A DNA stretch of 64,000 nucleotides from Rhodoblastus sp963828185 (GCA_963828185.1 CAWHDV010000008.1:128034-192033); one strand, 5' to 3'; positions 1-8,962 are shown, counted from the stretch's first letter. Notes: a model not told the origin generated them from the letters alone. Numbers and translations are program-made.

Positions 1-561
1 ATCGCGGCAGGAGCCGCGCCGCAAGGCGAGCGTCTGCAGCGGGCTCTGCGTCCCCCTGGCTGAGCGACGCTGGTAGGACAGGCTCTCCTTGATCGCATAG
101 TTCATCGTCATCAAAAGCTCGGCCGTTCCGGTCGGATGGCTCGGATTGAGGAAGCGTCGGGCCCACCGCTCCAGTTCGCCGGCCGGATCGGCAAAATGCC
201 GCTCGATCGAGCGGGCGAGGTCCGGCATTTCCTCGTTGTCATAGGCGAAGGGATAAGTTCGCGCCCGGTCATCGAGCTGGAATTCGGCGCCCTCGAAAGG
301 GACATGGTCCAAGGCGATATTGCTTTCGACGCGCAGTTTTCGCGTGACGCCGGTGAAGTCCGCGACGGCGACGCAATTGTCGAACACGTCATGGATCCAG
401 CGCAGGCGATGCGGCTTCGGATCGACGGCCAGGCTCGACTTGAGCAGCCGCTGGTCGGCGCTGTCGCGCGGACGCAGCATCATGCGGTGCGCGCCGAGGC
501 GGACCGGGGCGCCATAGGTGTAGGTCGTCACATGGTTGACGGAAAAGATCGGCACGCGCAC
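1..561 (-). CDS. Transglutaminase-like family protein (3' end outside window)
   Basis: The reading frame runs leftwards off the window; 187 codons are visible. The N-terminus (VPIFSVNHVTTYTYGAPVRL, then a region with RMMLRPR) matches the beta-strand domain that precedes bacterial transglutaminase-like cores. The last visible residues are RRGSCRD, the motif carrying the catalytic cysteine of the transglutaminase/protease fold. The His and Asp of the triad would lie beyond the left edge. Such proteins are cytoplasmic peptidase- or amidase-like enzymes of mostly unknown substrate. I chose GTG at 561 because it is the first start after a GGGAG-like site; GTG at 555 is the alternative. No operon partner is visible. 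Confidence 0.75.
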   Translation of the reverse strand, partial: MRVPIFSVNHVTTYTYGAPVRLGAHRMMLRPRDSADQRLLKSSLAVDPKPHRLRWIHDVFDNCVAVADFTGVTRKLRVESNIALDHVPFEGAEFQLDDRARTYPFAYDNEEMPDLARSIERHFADPAGELERWARRFLNPSHPTGTAELLMTMNYAIKESLSYQRRSARGTQSPLQTLALRRGSCRD

Positions 562-1126
562 GCCCCGTGGTGACTCCCTGCAAAGGGTATATTGCGTGTG
601 AATAACCGGAATCAATACGCTTGCTGGCTTGGGCGGGCAGGTCGTCCGCGCCCCGCTGATTTCGTATGGAAATTTCGCGCCGTCGCGCCGGCCGAAAAAA
701 AGGGAGAAAGTGAAACGATTTCTTTACCATTGCGAGCAAATGCGATTATAACAACTTATGCGTGTATAAAATTCCGAATCAACAGGTTAATGATGGCTGT
801 CGGCGACAATCTCGAGAAGATGCGGCTCAAGTGGATCAACCTTCAATTCGCGCGGGCCGACCTGAGATACGAGCAGACGCGACTTCTCAAAGCATGCCCG
901 ATGCGATCCACTTGCGCTGCGCTGAGCGCGGCGCCGGCAGGCGATGATCTACGAAGCTTTTTTCCCTGCGTTGGCTGTAATGTCCGGCCACAGGCCATGG
1001 CTTTACAATAAACGATACGTTTTCTTGCTTGCCGCCGGCTCGAATCGGACACTTTTCCAAGTGTTCGCGGAACCGGCGGCGCGCCCGCAAAATCGATGTT
1101 CTTAAGCCCAGCGCCCCAAAGTCATT
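562..1126. other. Non-coding stretch between the transglutaminase-like gene and the emrAB locus
   Basis: About 560 bases without a convincing gene. A short + strand frame near 793-1011 begins plausibly (MAVGDNLEKMRLKWINLQFA) but then turns into unpatterned, Cys/Pro/Ala-rich sequence and has no clear ribosome binding site. I do not call it. The stretch around 700-790 is AT-rich relative to its surroundings and probably holds the promoter of the leftward gene. Confidence 0.4.
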
Positions 1127-1196
1127 GCCACAAAATCAGTGGCCCCAAATCAGTGGCCCCAAATCAGTGGCCCCAAATCAGTGGCCCCAAATCAGT
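1127..1196. repeat. 14-bp tandem repeat overlapping the emrB stop codon
   Basis: Four perfect copies of GGCCCCAAATCAGT lie head to tail (1141-1196), preceded by one degenerate copy (1127-1140). On the minus strand the TGA stop of the emrB-like gene lies inside the first repeat unit it meets, so the rest of the array forms the 3' untranslated region. Fourteen is not a multiple of three, so copy-number change would not extend the protein. It may be a slippage-prone microsatellite or part of a transcript end; no stem is obvious. Confidence 0.9.
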
Positions 1197-2802
1197 GTCC
1201 CATCGTGGCGGGGCCGCCGAGCTTGACCCTGCGAAGCAGGAAGGCGAGCGGAATGGCCGCGAGCGACACCAGCATCAGCGTCCAGAACACGTCCAGATAG
1301 GCCATGAGCGACGCCTGCTGCTGCACCTGCTGGCCGATCCAGGCGATGGCCTGCTGCTTGGCGAGCAACATGGAGCTGCCCTGCGAAGCGAAATAATGCG
1401 TCACCTGCTGCAGCGTGTCCTGGTAGGAAACTCCCGAGGGGACCAGCGCCTCGTCCAGCCGGCTCTGGTGAAACTGTTCGCGGTGCGCCAGCACATTCGA
1501 GGCGAGCGAGACGCCGATCGAGCCGCCCGTGTTGCGCGCGGCGTTGAGCAACGCCGAGGCCTGGTCGGTCTGGTTCGGCCTGAGCCCGTCATAGGACGCG
1601 GCCATGATCGGGATGAAGATCAGCGGCAGGCCGAGGCTGAGCAGCATGCGTGACTTGGCGAAGAACCAGAAGTCGAGATCGCCGGTCAGGTCGGTCAGGC
1701 CAAACATCGACAGCGCGACGATCGCGGCTCCGGCGGCGATCAGGTATTTCGGCTGGACGCGCCGCGACAACTGCCCCGTGACGAACATCATCGCCATGGC
1801 GACGAGGCCGCCGGGAGAAAGCGCGAGGCCGGCCCAAGTCGCGGTGTAGCCGTAATCCTCCTGCACCAGCTCGGGCAGGAACTGCGTCGTCGCCAGCAGG
1901 ATGGCGCCGGTCGAAAGCATCACCAGGAAACAGGCGCCGAACTGACGGCTGACGAGCATTCTGATGTCGATGAGGGGATTGCGGCGCGTCAATTCCCACG
2001 GGATCATCAGCAGGAAGGCGCTGACGGAGAGGATGGTGAAATCGACGATGAAGCGCGATCCGAACCAGTCGTCCACCTGGCCGCGATCCATTATGACCTC
2101 GAGCGCGCCAAGGAAGGCCGCGATGAGCAGGAAACCGGTGAGGTCGAAGCGAACTTCGCTTTCCGTCTTCGTCTCCTTCACCAGGACGAAGATCAGCGCC
2201 ATCGACACGAGGCCGACCGGCCCGTTGATGAGAAAGCACCAGTGCCAGGACAGGTTGTCGGACAGCCAGCCGCCGAGCGTCGGACCGATGACGGGCGCGA
2301 CGACCACGGCGAGGCCAAACAGCGCGAAAGCCTGGCCGCGCTTGGCCGGCGGGAAACTGTCGGCGAGGATGGATTGGGCGACCGGCACCATGCCGCCGCC
2401 GGCAAAGCCTTGCAGCAGCCTGAACAGCAGCAGCGACTGGAGATTCCAGGCGAAGCCGCACAGCACCGAGCTCGCGGTGAAGAGACCGAGGCAGAAGAGG
2501 AAGAACGTCTTGCGCCCGAATTTCTTGGCCAGAAAACCCGTCGCCGTGACGATGATGGCGTTGGCGACGAGGTAGGTGGTCACCACCCAGGACGACTGGT
2601 CCTCGCTGACGCCGAGGCTGCCGGCGATATAGCGCAGCGCCACATTGGCGATGGTTGTGTCGAGGATTTCCATGAACGAGGCCAGCGCCACCACCATGGC
2701 GATCAGCCAGGGATTGACGCCGTCGGCCAGAATGCTCGGGTTCTGCGCAGCAGGGTTTGGCGGCGCGGCTATGGCGCGGGAATCGGAGCCGGCGGCGCTC
2801 AT
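1192..2802 (-). CDS. emrB: EmrB/QacA-type multidrug efflux MFS permease (DHA2 family)
   Basis: A 536-residue, 14-helix drug:H+ antiporter of the inner membrane, the usual length for EmrB. The first helix carries the family pattern ALASFMEILDTTIANVALRY, followed by the DQSSWVVTTYLVANAI segment and the loop motif GFLAKKFGRKT. It should pair with the upstream periplasmic adaptor and an outer-membrane channel (none seen here). The start ATG overlaps the stop of the adaptor gene by four bases (ATGA), so the two are translationally coupled. The reading frame stays open upstream through the adaptor gene, but that extension is out of frame with emrA and is not protein-like. The stop lies in a 14-bp tandem repeat. 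Confidence 0.93.
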   Translation of the reverse strand: MSAAGSDSRAIAAPPNPAAQNPSILADGVNPWLIAMVVALASFMEILDTTIANVALRYIAGSLGVSEDQSSWVVTTYLVANAIIVTATGFLAKKFGRKTFFLFCLGLFTASSVLCGFAWNLQSLLLFRLLQGFAGGGMVPVAQSILADSFPPAKRGQAFALFGLAVVVAPVIGPTLGGWLSDNLSWHWCFLINGPVGLVSMALIFVLVKETKTESEVRFDLTGFLLIAAFLGALEVIMDRGQVDDWFGSRFIVDFTILSVSAFLLMIPWELTRRNPLIDIRMLVSRQFGACFLVMLSTGAILLATTQFLPELVQEDYGYTATWAGLALSPGGLVAMAMMFVTGQLSRRVQPKYLIAAGAAIVALSMFGLTDLTGDLDFWFFAKSRMLLSLGLPLIFIPIMAASYDGLRPNQTDQASALLNAARNTGGSIGVSLASNVLAHREQFHQSRLDEALVPSGVSYQDTLQQVTHYFASQGSSMLLAKQQAIAWIGQQVQQQASLMAYLDVFWTLMLVSLAAIPLAFLLRRVKLGGPATMGH

Positions 2803-4136
2803 GGCTTGCTCCAGAGCCGGTCGAACGAGGCGACCAGCCGTTCGTAGATCGAGGGGGCGGGATCGACGCGCACGCTCGGCACGACCGACATGCCCGGGCC
2901 GAGCGCCACATCGCCAGGCGGATTGTCCATGACGATCTTCACCGGCACGCGCTGAACGACCTTGACGTAATTGCCGGTGGCGTTTTGCGCCGGCAGCAGC
3001 GAGAAGGCTGTTCCCGATCCAGGTTGCACGCTGGCGACATGGCCCTTGATATCGCGTTCCGGATAGGCGTCGATGCTCAATGTCACGGGCTCGCCCGGCC
3101 GCATGGCGTCGAGATCGTTCTCCTTGAAATTCGCGGTGACCCAGATTTCGTCGGGGACGAACATTGCGAGGTTTGTTCCCGTCTGCGCATATTCGCCGGG
3201 CTCGGCCGTAAGCTGGACGACGCGTCCGGGCTCCGCCGCGATCACCTTGGTATAGGAGAGATTGAGCTGGGCCTGTTCGCGCTGGGCCGAGGCCTGCGCC
3301 AGGCTCGCCTGGGCGCTCGCGGCCTGCGCCTTGAGGCTGTCGATCTGGCGCTGGGCGACGACCGCCGCGGCTTCCGCGCTCTTGACCGCCGCCTGCTGCT
3401 GATCGAGCTGCGAACCATATTGCTGGGCGTTCTGCACCGAGCCCGCGCCCTTGCGCGCCAGTTCCTGGTAGCGCGCCGCCTGCTGCTGGGCGAAGGCCAA
3501 CGCCGCCTTGGCCTGATCGACCTGGGCCTGGCTCGCCTCGATCTGCGCGCGCTGCACCGCGGTCTGCGCGTCGATATTCTTGACACTGGCCTGGGCGGCG
3601 GCAACTTGCGCATCCGCCTGGTCGAGCGCTACGCGGTAATCGCGGTCGTCGATGCGGGCGAGCAGGGCGCCCTTGGCGACATGCTGGTTGTCTGTCACGG
3701 ATACGGACGTCACATAACCCGCGACCTTCGGCGCCACGGCGTACTGGCGCGAGGCGATGAAAGCGTCGTCGGTCGACTCGAAATGGCTGGCGTAATCCCA
3801 CCAGACGTAGCCGGCGCCGAGCGCCGCCGCCACGATCAGCGCGCCAAGCGCCGACGCGAGGGGACGGCGGCGAAGAAAGCCCTTGTTCGCCTTGCCGCTT
3901 TCGGCGACGTCTCGCAATTCCCCTTGTTCGACGGGCGCCTCGAGCTTTGGCTCTTCGCGAGCGGGGCGCTCCGCCTTCGCCGGCGCCAAGTCGCTCGCCA
4001 GGCCGGTTACGACGTCGCGCTCCGACCGTTCGCGCGCGGGCTCCCGCTCGGCGCGCGGGCTCGCGGAGGCGGCGATCTGGCTTTCGATTTCCAGGCGCTC
4101 GGCGTCGCCCCGGTCTTCGCTGCGATCTTTCAACAT
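2799..4136 (-). CDS. emrA: EmrA-type periplasmic adaptor of an MFS efflux pump (HlyD family)
   Basis: A membrane fusion protein of 445 residues. After a charged cytoplasmic tail of about 75 residues comes one membrane anchor (ASALGALIVAAALGAGYVWW). Next are the biotinyl-lipoyl half-motif (APKVAGYVTSVSVTDNQHV), a long Ala/Gln-rich alpha-helical hairpin and the second lipoyl half with the beta-barrel. It links EmrB to an outer-membrane channel. I chose ATG at 4136 because GGAG lies seven bases upstream; ATG at 4151 is in frame but lacks a site. The gene is transcribed away from the TetR gene, and the palindromes at 4189 and 4240 lie in its promoter region. Confidence 0.9.
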   Translation of the reverse strand: MLKDRSEDRGDAERLEIESQIAASASPRAEREPARERSERDVVTGLASDLAPAKAERPAREEPKLEAPVEQGELRDVAESGKANKGFLRRRPLASALGALIVAAALGAGYVWWDYASHFESTDDAFIASRQYAVAPKVAGYVTSVSVTDNQHVAKGALLARIDDRDYRVALDQADAQVAAAQASVKNIDAQTAVQRAQIEASQAQVDQAKAALAFAQQQAARYQELARKGAGSVQNAQQYGSQLDQQQAAVKSAEAAAVVAQRQIDSLKAQAASAQASLAQASAQREQAQLNLSYTKVIAAEPGRVVQLTAEPGEYAQTGTNLAMFVPDEIWVTANFKENDLDAMRPGEPVTLSIDAYPERDIKGHVASVQPGSGTAFSLLPAQNATGNYVKVVQRVPVKIVMDNPPGDVALGPGMSVVPSVRVDPAPSIYERLVASFDRLWSKP

Positions 4137-4188
4137 GACGCTTCTCCACACTGGGCGCCCGCCCGCCGGCCAAGCTGGCGGTGAAACG

Positions 4189-4202
4189 AAACGGTACTGT
4201 TT
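4189..4202. promoter_or_regulatory. Palindromic candidate operator 1 (emrA/tetR)
   Basis: AAACGGTACTGTTT is a near-perfect palindrome with one mismatched pair flanking the central GTAC. It lies in the divergent promoter region, about 53 bases upstream of the emrA start, and shares its AAAC...GTTT ends with the second palindrome at 4240. TetR-family repressors commonly bind such sites next to their own gene, so autoregulation plus control of emrAB is the likely role. This is inferred from position and symmetry. Confidence 0.55.
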
Positions 4203-4239
4203 TGTTTATTACGCCGCATGAGAGCTTGAGTCAATAACG

Positions 4240-4258
4240 AAACGATACGGTAACGTTT
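4240..4258. promoter_or_regulatory. Palindromic candidate operator 2 (emrA/tetR)
   Basis: AAACGATACGGTAACGTTT is a 19-bp inverted repeat (AAACGwTAC / GTAwCGTTT around a central base). It lies 66 bases upstream of the tetR start and repeats the half-site of operator 1. The flanking sequence is the most AT-rich of the intergenic region, as expected for overlapping divergent promoters. Together the two sites suggest cooperative repression by the adjacent TetR-type protein. Confidence 0.6.
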
Positions 4259-4323
4259 TCTTTACAAGAAGGGGTGGTTGCGCTATCTAAGAGGCAGGGA
4301 CGACGTCACAGGGAGACGGCGAC

Positions 4324-5064
4324 ATGACGACGGACATCGAAGACAAACCTGCGGCGACAGGAAAGGCCGCCGCGACGCGCGGACGCATTCGCTGCGGCCG
4401 GCCGTCGAACGAGCGCGCGGGCGAAGTCGAGGAGCGCATCCTCGAGGCGGCCGGCAAGGTTTTCCTCGAACGCGGATTCGACGGCGCGAGCATCGAACTG
4501 ATCGCGGAAACCGCTCGCTCCGGCAAGCCGACGATCTATTCCCGCTTTCCCAACAAGGAGGCGCTGTTCGCCGCGGCCCTCGCGCATCGAATCTCCGTCA
4601 AGAATGCGCGCGTGGGAAGCCAGAAGCCTTCCGGCGCGACCATCGAGCAGCGGTTGGCGAGCATTGGCGTCGCCGTCATTCGCGAGACGCTGACGGAAGA
4701 GTTCATTGGTTTGTTTCGCCTCGCCATCGCCGAGGCGCATCGTTTTCCCGATCTCGTCGCCAGCCTGACCCGGATGGCGCGAGAGCGCGGAACCGGCACC
4801 GTGGCGAAGCTGCTGGCCGATGTGGCGGAATGCGGCGAATTCGGGACCACTGCTTCGGAAGGCCAGGAGCGCTGCGCTATCGCGGCGCGGATCTTCTCGG
4901 ATCTGATCCTGTTGCCCATGCTCATGCGCGCCCTGTATGGCGACAGCCTGAAAACGCTGCACGCGGAAAGCGACGCCCATGTCGCGCAAAGAATCGCCTT
5001 CTTCCTCGCCGCCTGCAGGAACGGCGGTTTGCGCGCTTCGTCGCCGCTGGTCAGGAATGCCTGA
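4324..5064 (+). CDS. TetR/AcrR-family transcriptional regulator
   Basis: A 246-residue repressor-type protein. After a basic, low-complexity leader of about 40 residues comes the TetR DNA-binding domain (about 40-100): ILEAAGKVFLERGFDGASIE, then the recognition helix region ARSGKPTIYSRFPNKEALF. The remainder is an all-helical ligand-binding and dimerisation domain that I cannot assign to a ligand. It is divergent from emrAB and separated from it by two palindromes, so it probably senses a pump substrate and derepresses efflux. Its last 14 bases overlap the convergent enoyl-CoA hydratase gene. Confidence 0.9.
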   Translation: MTTDIEDKPAATGKAAATRGRIRCGRPSNERAGEVEERILEAAGKVFLERGFDGASIELIAETARSGKPTIYSRFPNKEALFAAALAHRISVKNARVGSQKPSGATIEQRLASIGVAVIRETLTEEFIGLFRLAIAEAHRFPDLVASLTRMARERGTGTVAKLLADVAECGEFGTTASEGQERCAIAARIFSDLILLPMLMRALYGDSLKTLHAESDAHVAQRIAFFLAACRNGGLRASSPLVRNA

Positions 5065-5836
5065 AATTCGGCGGCCGTTTTTCGACGAAGGCGCGCATGC
5101 CTTCCTTTTGATCTTGCGTCGCGAACAGTGCGTGGAAGGCGCGCCGCTCGAACAACAGCCCCTCGGCGAGGGAAACTTCGAGCGCCCGGTTCACGGCTTC
5201 CTTGGCGGCGATCAGCGAAGGCTTGCCAAAGCGGGCGACGGTTTTCGCCACCTCCATCACCTCGTCCAAAAACGTTCCGGCGGCGACGACGCGTGACACG
5301 AAGCCGGCTTTTTCGGCTTCAGCGGCGTCGATCATGCGTCCGGTGAGAATGAGATCCATCGCCTTGTATTTGCCAATGGCGCGGGTGAGGCGCTGCGAGC
5401 CGCCAATGGCGGGGATCACGCCGAGCTTGATCTCGGGCTGGCCGAACTTCGCCGTCTCCGAGGCGATGATCAGGTCGCACATCAGGGCGAGTTCGCAGCC
5501 GCCGCCGAGCGCAAAACCCGATACCGCGGCGATCAGCGGCGTGCGGCACCTGGCGACCGCGTCCCAGCCGGCGAACCAGTCGAGCATCAGCATTTCAGGC
5601 GCCGAGCGTTCGACCATTTCCTTGATGTCCGCCCCGGCCGCGAAGGCTTTCTCGGAGCCTGTGATGACGATGGCGCCGACGCCCTCATCCGCGTCGAGCG
5701 CCACAATCTTTTCCGCCATCGCGCGCATCACCGCGCTGTTGAGGGCGTTCAGCGCCTTCGGCCGATTGAGGCGCAAGGTGGCGACCCGGCCCGCGCGTTC
5801 TTCGACAACCACCGCGTCTTGCGTATTTTCCGACAT
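5051..5836 (-). CDS. Enoyl-CoA hydratase
   Basis: A 261-residue crotonase-fold protein of usual length. It has the CoA/oxyanion-hole segments AFAAGADIKEM and FALGGGCELALMCDLI and the catalytic-glutamate region KFGQPEIKLGVIPAIGGSQR. It hydrates 2-enoyl-CoA to 3-hydroxyacyl-CoA. As the last gene of the valine operon its expected substrate is methacrylyl-CoA, giving 3-hydroxyisobutyryl-CoA. It starts 16 bases after the mmsB stop. Its 3' end overlaps the tetR gene on the opposite strand by 14 bases. Crotonases are promiscuous, so the substrate comes from context. Confidence 0.9.
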   Translation of the reverse strand: MSENTQDAVVVEERAGRVATLRLNRPKALNALNSAVMRAMAEKIVALDADEGVGAIVITGSEKAFAAGADIKEMVERSAPEMLMLDWFAGWDAVARCRTPLIAAVSGFALGGGCELALMCDLIIASETAKFGQPEIKLGVIPAIGGSQRLTRAIGKYKAMDLILTGRMIDAAEAEKAGFVSRVVAAGTFLDEVMEVAKTVARFGKPSLIAAKEAVNRALEVSLAEGLLFERRAFHALFATQDQKEGMRAFVEKRPPNFRHS

Positions 5837-5852
5837 CGAAAAAGTCCTTTGA

Positions 5853-6741
5853 TCAAACGCGGGTCATCGCCGCCAGCCAGGGCAGGACGCCGGAAAAATC
5901 CTTGTCCGCCCCGCCTTCGCTGACGAAGCGAGCGTAAAGTTCGGCGGCGCGCCTGCCAAGCGGCGTTTCTGCTCCGACGCCTGTCGCCGCTTCCTGGCTC
6001 AGGTTCAGGTCCTTGAGCATCAAGGGCGCGGCAAAGCCGGGCGCATAATTGTTGTCCGACGGCGATTTGGGGCCGACGCCGGGCGCCGGGCAATAGGTGT
6101 TGATCGACCAGCACTGGCCGGACGAGGTGGAGACCACGTCGAACATCGCCTGCCGGTCGAGTCCGAGCTTGTCGGCCAGAGAGAAGGCTTCGCACACGCC
6201 GATCATGGAAATGCCGAGCACCATGTTGTTGCAGATTTTCGCTGCCTGGCCCGCGCCGGCGTCGCCGCAATGGACGAGGTTCTTGCCCATGGCCGAGAGG
6301 GCGGGGCGAGCCGCCTCGAAAGCATCCTCGGCGCCGCCGGCCATGAAGGTCAGGGTGGCGGCCGAAGCGCCGCCCACGCCGCCCGACACCGGGGCGTCCA
6401 CCGAATTGAGCCCGGCCCTGGCCGCCGTCCCGTGCGCGGCGCGCGCGCTGGCGACATCGACCGTCGAACAGTCGATCAGCAAGGCGCCGGCTTTGGCCGC
6501 CGGGATGACCTCGTCATAGACCTTGCGCAGGATGGCGCCGCTGGGCAGCATGGTGACGACAGCGTCCGCGTCCCGGACAGCCTCCTTTATGCTCGGACGC
6601 CATGGCGACGCCCGTGGACGCGGCGGCGGCGACTGCGCCTGCGGCGGTGTCGAATCCGCGCACCAAAAAACCCGCCTTGGCCAGGTTGCCGGCCATGGGC
6701 AGGCCCATATTGCCAAGGCCGATGAAAGCGATCGTCTTCAT
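5853..6741 (-). pseudogene. mmsB: 3-hydroxyisobutyrate dehydrogenase, interrupted by one frameshift
   Basis: This enzyme oxidises 3-hydroxyisobutyrate to methylmalonate semialdehyde with NAD+ in valine breakdown. The N-terminus (MKTIAFIGLGNMGLPMAGNL, the Rossmann GxGxxG) lies in one frame up to about 6597. The rest (IKEAVRDADAVVTMLPSG, the DAPVSGGVGG substrate loop and the catalytic lysine region GQAAKICNNM) lies in another. Removing a single base near 6593-6597 restores a 295-residue protein, the normal family length. So the lesion is either very recent or a sequencing error. The start overlaps the hydrolase stop by four bases (ATGA). Confidence 0.85.
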
Positions 6742-7805
6742 GCTGCGTCCCCCCGCGTTTCGAATTTGAGCTCATCCGCCCCGAGCGGGCTCAACAGCGC
6801 GCTGACCCGGTTCCATTCGAGATCTTCGAGCCGGGACGGCCGCCATTGCGGCTTGCGGTCCTTGTCGATGACCGCCGCGCGTATGCCTTCGAGGAATTCC
6901 GCGCTCTCCTGGCAGCGGTAGGTGTAGCGGTATTCGAGAGCCAGGCATTCCTCGATCGAATTCGCGCAGCGGGCGCGGCGAATGGCCTCGAACGCCACCG
7001 CGACCGACAAGGGGGAATTACGGCGGATGGCCTTTGCGGTAGAGGACGCGAAGTCTGTCTCGCTCGCCTCGATGGTTTTGATGCTTGCGAGCGCGTCCGG
7101 CGTGGCGAAGAGCCTGTCGATTTCGTCGCCGCGATGCGAAAGCTCGCTCGCGGGCGGCGTCTCGCACAAGCCGTCGATGGTCTCGGGAGCGCCGGTTTTG
7201 CACAGCGCCGCAATCGCCTCGGCCTTCCTTGCGCTTGGCATGTAGCGGTCGGCGAAGCCGGCGTGAACAGCGTCGCCGGGTCCCATGCGCGAGGCGGTCG
7301 CCGCCAGATATTCGCCGCATCGTCCGGGAGCGCGCGACAGAAGGTAGGTGCCCCCGACATCGGGGATGAGGCCGATGCCGGTTTCCGGCATGGCGACCAT
7401 CGAGCGCTCGGTGACGACGCGATGCGACCCGTGCGCCGAGACGCCGACGCCGCCGCCCATGACGATGCCGTCCATGAAGGCGACATAGGGCTTGGCGTAG
7501 CGATGGATTTTTGCGTTCAGCCGGTATTCGTCGGCCCAGAATTTCCGGCCGTAATCGTAATCGCCATTGCGGCCTTCACGATAAAGCTCGGCGATGTCGC
7601 CGCCGGCGCAAAACGCCTTTTCGCCCGTAGCGTCGACGACGATGACATGGACGCTCGAATCGCCGGCCCAGGCGTCGAGCGCCTTTTCGATTTCGAGCGC
7701 CATCGGCCAGGTCAGCGCGTTGAGCGCGCCGGGCCGGTTGAGCGTGATGCGTCCGGCGCGACCCTGTTTGCGGATGAGGACATCCTCGCTCACATCTCCG
7801 TTCAT
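6738..7805 (-). CDS. 3-hydroxyisobutyryl-CoA hydrolase (HIBCH type)
   Basis: A 355-residue crotonase-fold thioesterase that releases CoA from 3-hydroxyisobutyryl-CoA. It is longer than a hydratase and has the HIBCH signatures EKAFCAGGDIAELYREGR, AFMDGIVMGGGVGVSAHGSH and MPETGIGLIPDVGGTYLLSR, plus the C-terminal helical domain ending in the PQWRPSRLEDL region. It sits between the acyl-CoA dehydrogenase and mmsB genes with four-base ATGA overlaps on both sides, which fixes its step in valine catabolism. The start ATG at 7805 is set by the overlap. Confidence 0.93.
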   Translation of the reverse strand: MNGDVSEDVLIRKQGRAGRITLNRPGALNALTWPMALEIEKALDAWAGDSSVHVIVVDATGEKAFCAGGDIAELYREGRNGDYDYGRKFWADEYRLNAKIHRYAKPYVAFMDGIVMGGGVGVSAHGSHRVVTERSMVAMPETGIGLIPDVGGTYLLSRAPGRCGEYLAATASRMGPGDAVHAGFADRYMPSARKAEAIAALCKTGAPETIDGLCETPPASELSHRGDEIDRLFATPDALASIKTIEASETDFASSTAKAIRRNSPLSVAVAFEAIRRARCANSIEECLALEYRYTYRCQESAEFLEGIRAAVIDKDRKPQWRPSRLEDLEWNRVSALLSPLGADELKFETRGDAA

Positions 7806-8953
7806 GGATTGCGCTCCGCCAGCAAGGCCCGCGCCGTGATCAGGCGCATGATTTCATTGGTTCCTTCGAGGATCTGATGCACGCGCAGATCGCGCACGAT
7901 CTTCTCGACGCCAAAGTCCGCCAGATAGCCATAGCCGCCATGCAATTGCAGAGCGGCGTTGGCGACTTCTGAGGCGGCGTCGGTCACGAAGCATTTCGCC
8001 ATGGCGCAAAACTTGGCGGCGTCCGGCGCCTTATTGTCGAGCTTCCACGCCGCCTGGCGCAAGAATGTCCTCGCGGCCTGCAGCGCGATCTCCATATCCG
8101 CCAGCTTGAATTGCAGCGCCTGGAAATGATCGAGCGTGTGGCCGAAGGCCCGGCGCTCGCCGGCGTATCGCAAGGCCTTGTCGAGCGCCGCCTGGGCGCC
8201 GCCGAGGGCGCAGGCGGCGATATTCAGCCGGCCGCCATTCAGCCCCTGCATCGCATATTTGAAGCCGTCGCCTTCGACGCCGAGAAGGTTGGCGGCGGGG
8301 ACGCGGCAATCGTCGAACCGCACCTCCGCCGTTGGCTGGGCGTTCCAGCCCATCTTCTTTTCCATGGCGCCGAAGCTGAGGCCCGGAGCGCCCTTTTCCA
8401 CCAGCACGGCGGAAATTCCGGCGGCGCCGGCATGGCCGGTCCTGCACATCACGATATAGAGATCGGACAGACCGGCGCCGGAAATGAACGCCTTGGAGCC
8501 GTTGAGCACAAGGTTGTCGCCGTCGCGGACCGCGCTCGTGCGCAAGGCGGCGGCGTCGGAGCCGGAGCCCGGCTCCGTCAGGCAATAGGAGGCGATGGCC
8601 TCCATGGCGGCGAGTTTCGCAACCCAGGCGGCGCGCAGGTCTTCGCCGCCGAAAGCGTCGATCATCCAGGCGCACATGTTGTGGATCGACAAAAAGGCCG
8701 CGACCGACGGGCAGCCCATGCCAAGGCCCTCGAAGATCAACGCCGCGTCGAGGCGGCCGAGACCCGACCCGCCATGGTCTTCACGCGCGTAGATCGCGGC
8801 GAGGCCAAGGCCTGCTGCCTCGCGCAAGACATCGACCGGCAGTTTCTTGTTTTCGTCCCAAAGCCCGGCGCCGGGCGCAAGGCGTTCGGTTCCGAACGCC
8901 TTGGCCATGTCGAAAATCGCCGACTGCTCTTCGCTCAAGCCAAAATCCAGCAT
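7802..8953 (-). CDS. Acyl-CoA dehydrogenase, probably isobutyryl-CoA dehydrogenase
   Basis: A 383-residue flavoprotein of the acyl-CoA dehydrogenase family. It shows the FAD/substrate signature ASYCLTEPGSGSDAAALRTS, the middle beta domain (KAFISGAGLSDLYIVMCRTG) and the C-terminal signature ALQLHGGYGYLADFGVEKIV with ILEGTNEIMRLI. The candidate catalytic glutamate is in the LEGTNEI region. It oxidises a short branched acyl-CoA and would pass electrons through ETF to the quinone pool. Isobutyryl-CoA as substrate is inferred from position between mmsA and the HIBCH gene. It starts nine bases after the mmsA stop. Confidence 0.92.
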   Translation of the reverse strand: MLDFGLSEEQSAIFDMAKAFGTERLAPGAGLWDENKKLPVDVLREAAGLGLAAIYAREDHGGSGLGRLDAALIFEGLGMGCPSVAAFLSIHNMCAWMIDAFGGEDLRAAWVAKLAAMEAIASYCLTEPGSGSDAAALRTSAVRDGDNLVLNGSKAFISGAGLSDLYIVMCRTGHAGAAGISAVLVEKGAPGLSFGAMEKKMGWNAQPTAEVRFDDCRVPAANLLGVEGDGFKYAMQGLNGGRLNIAACALGGAQAALDKALRYAGERRAFGHTLDHFQALQFKLADMEIALQAARTFLRQAAWKLDNKAPDAAKFCAMAKCFVTDAASEVANAALQLHGGYGYLADFGVEKIVRDLRVHQILEGTNEIMRLITARALLAERNP

Positions 8954-8962
8954 TGTTTTTCT

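Noticed and set aside
592..1011. A 139-codon + strand frame
   Set aside because: Only the stretch from 793 looks mildly gene-like; there is no ribosome binding site and the end is compositional. Not enough to call a gene.
1127..1196. A CRISPR-like repeat array
   Set aside because: Units are contiguous 14-mers without spacers and no cas genes are present.
2803..4173. An open minus-strand frame that would extend the EmrB protein to 993 residues
   Set aside because: The extra 460 residues are Arg/Gly/Ala-rich with no hydrophobic or domain pattern. They are a shadow of emrA, which lies in another frame with clear motifs and a ribosome binding site.
2757..4184. A 475-codon + strand frame
   Set aside because: Antisense to emrA, low-complexity Arg/Leu/Gly composition, no start signal. 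Treated as a shadow of GC-rich codon use.
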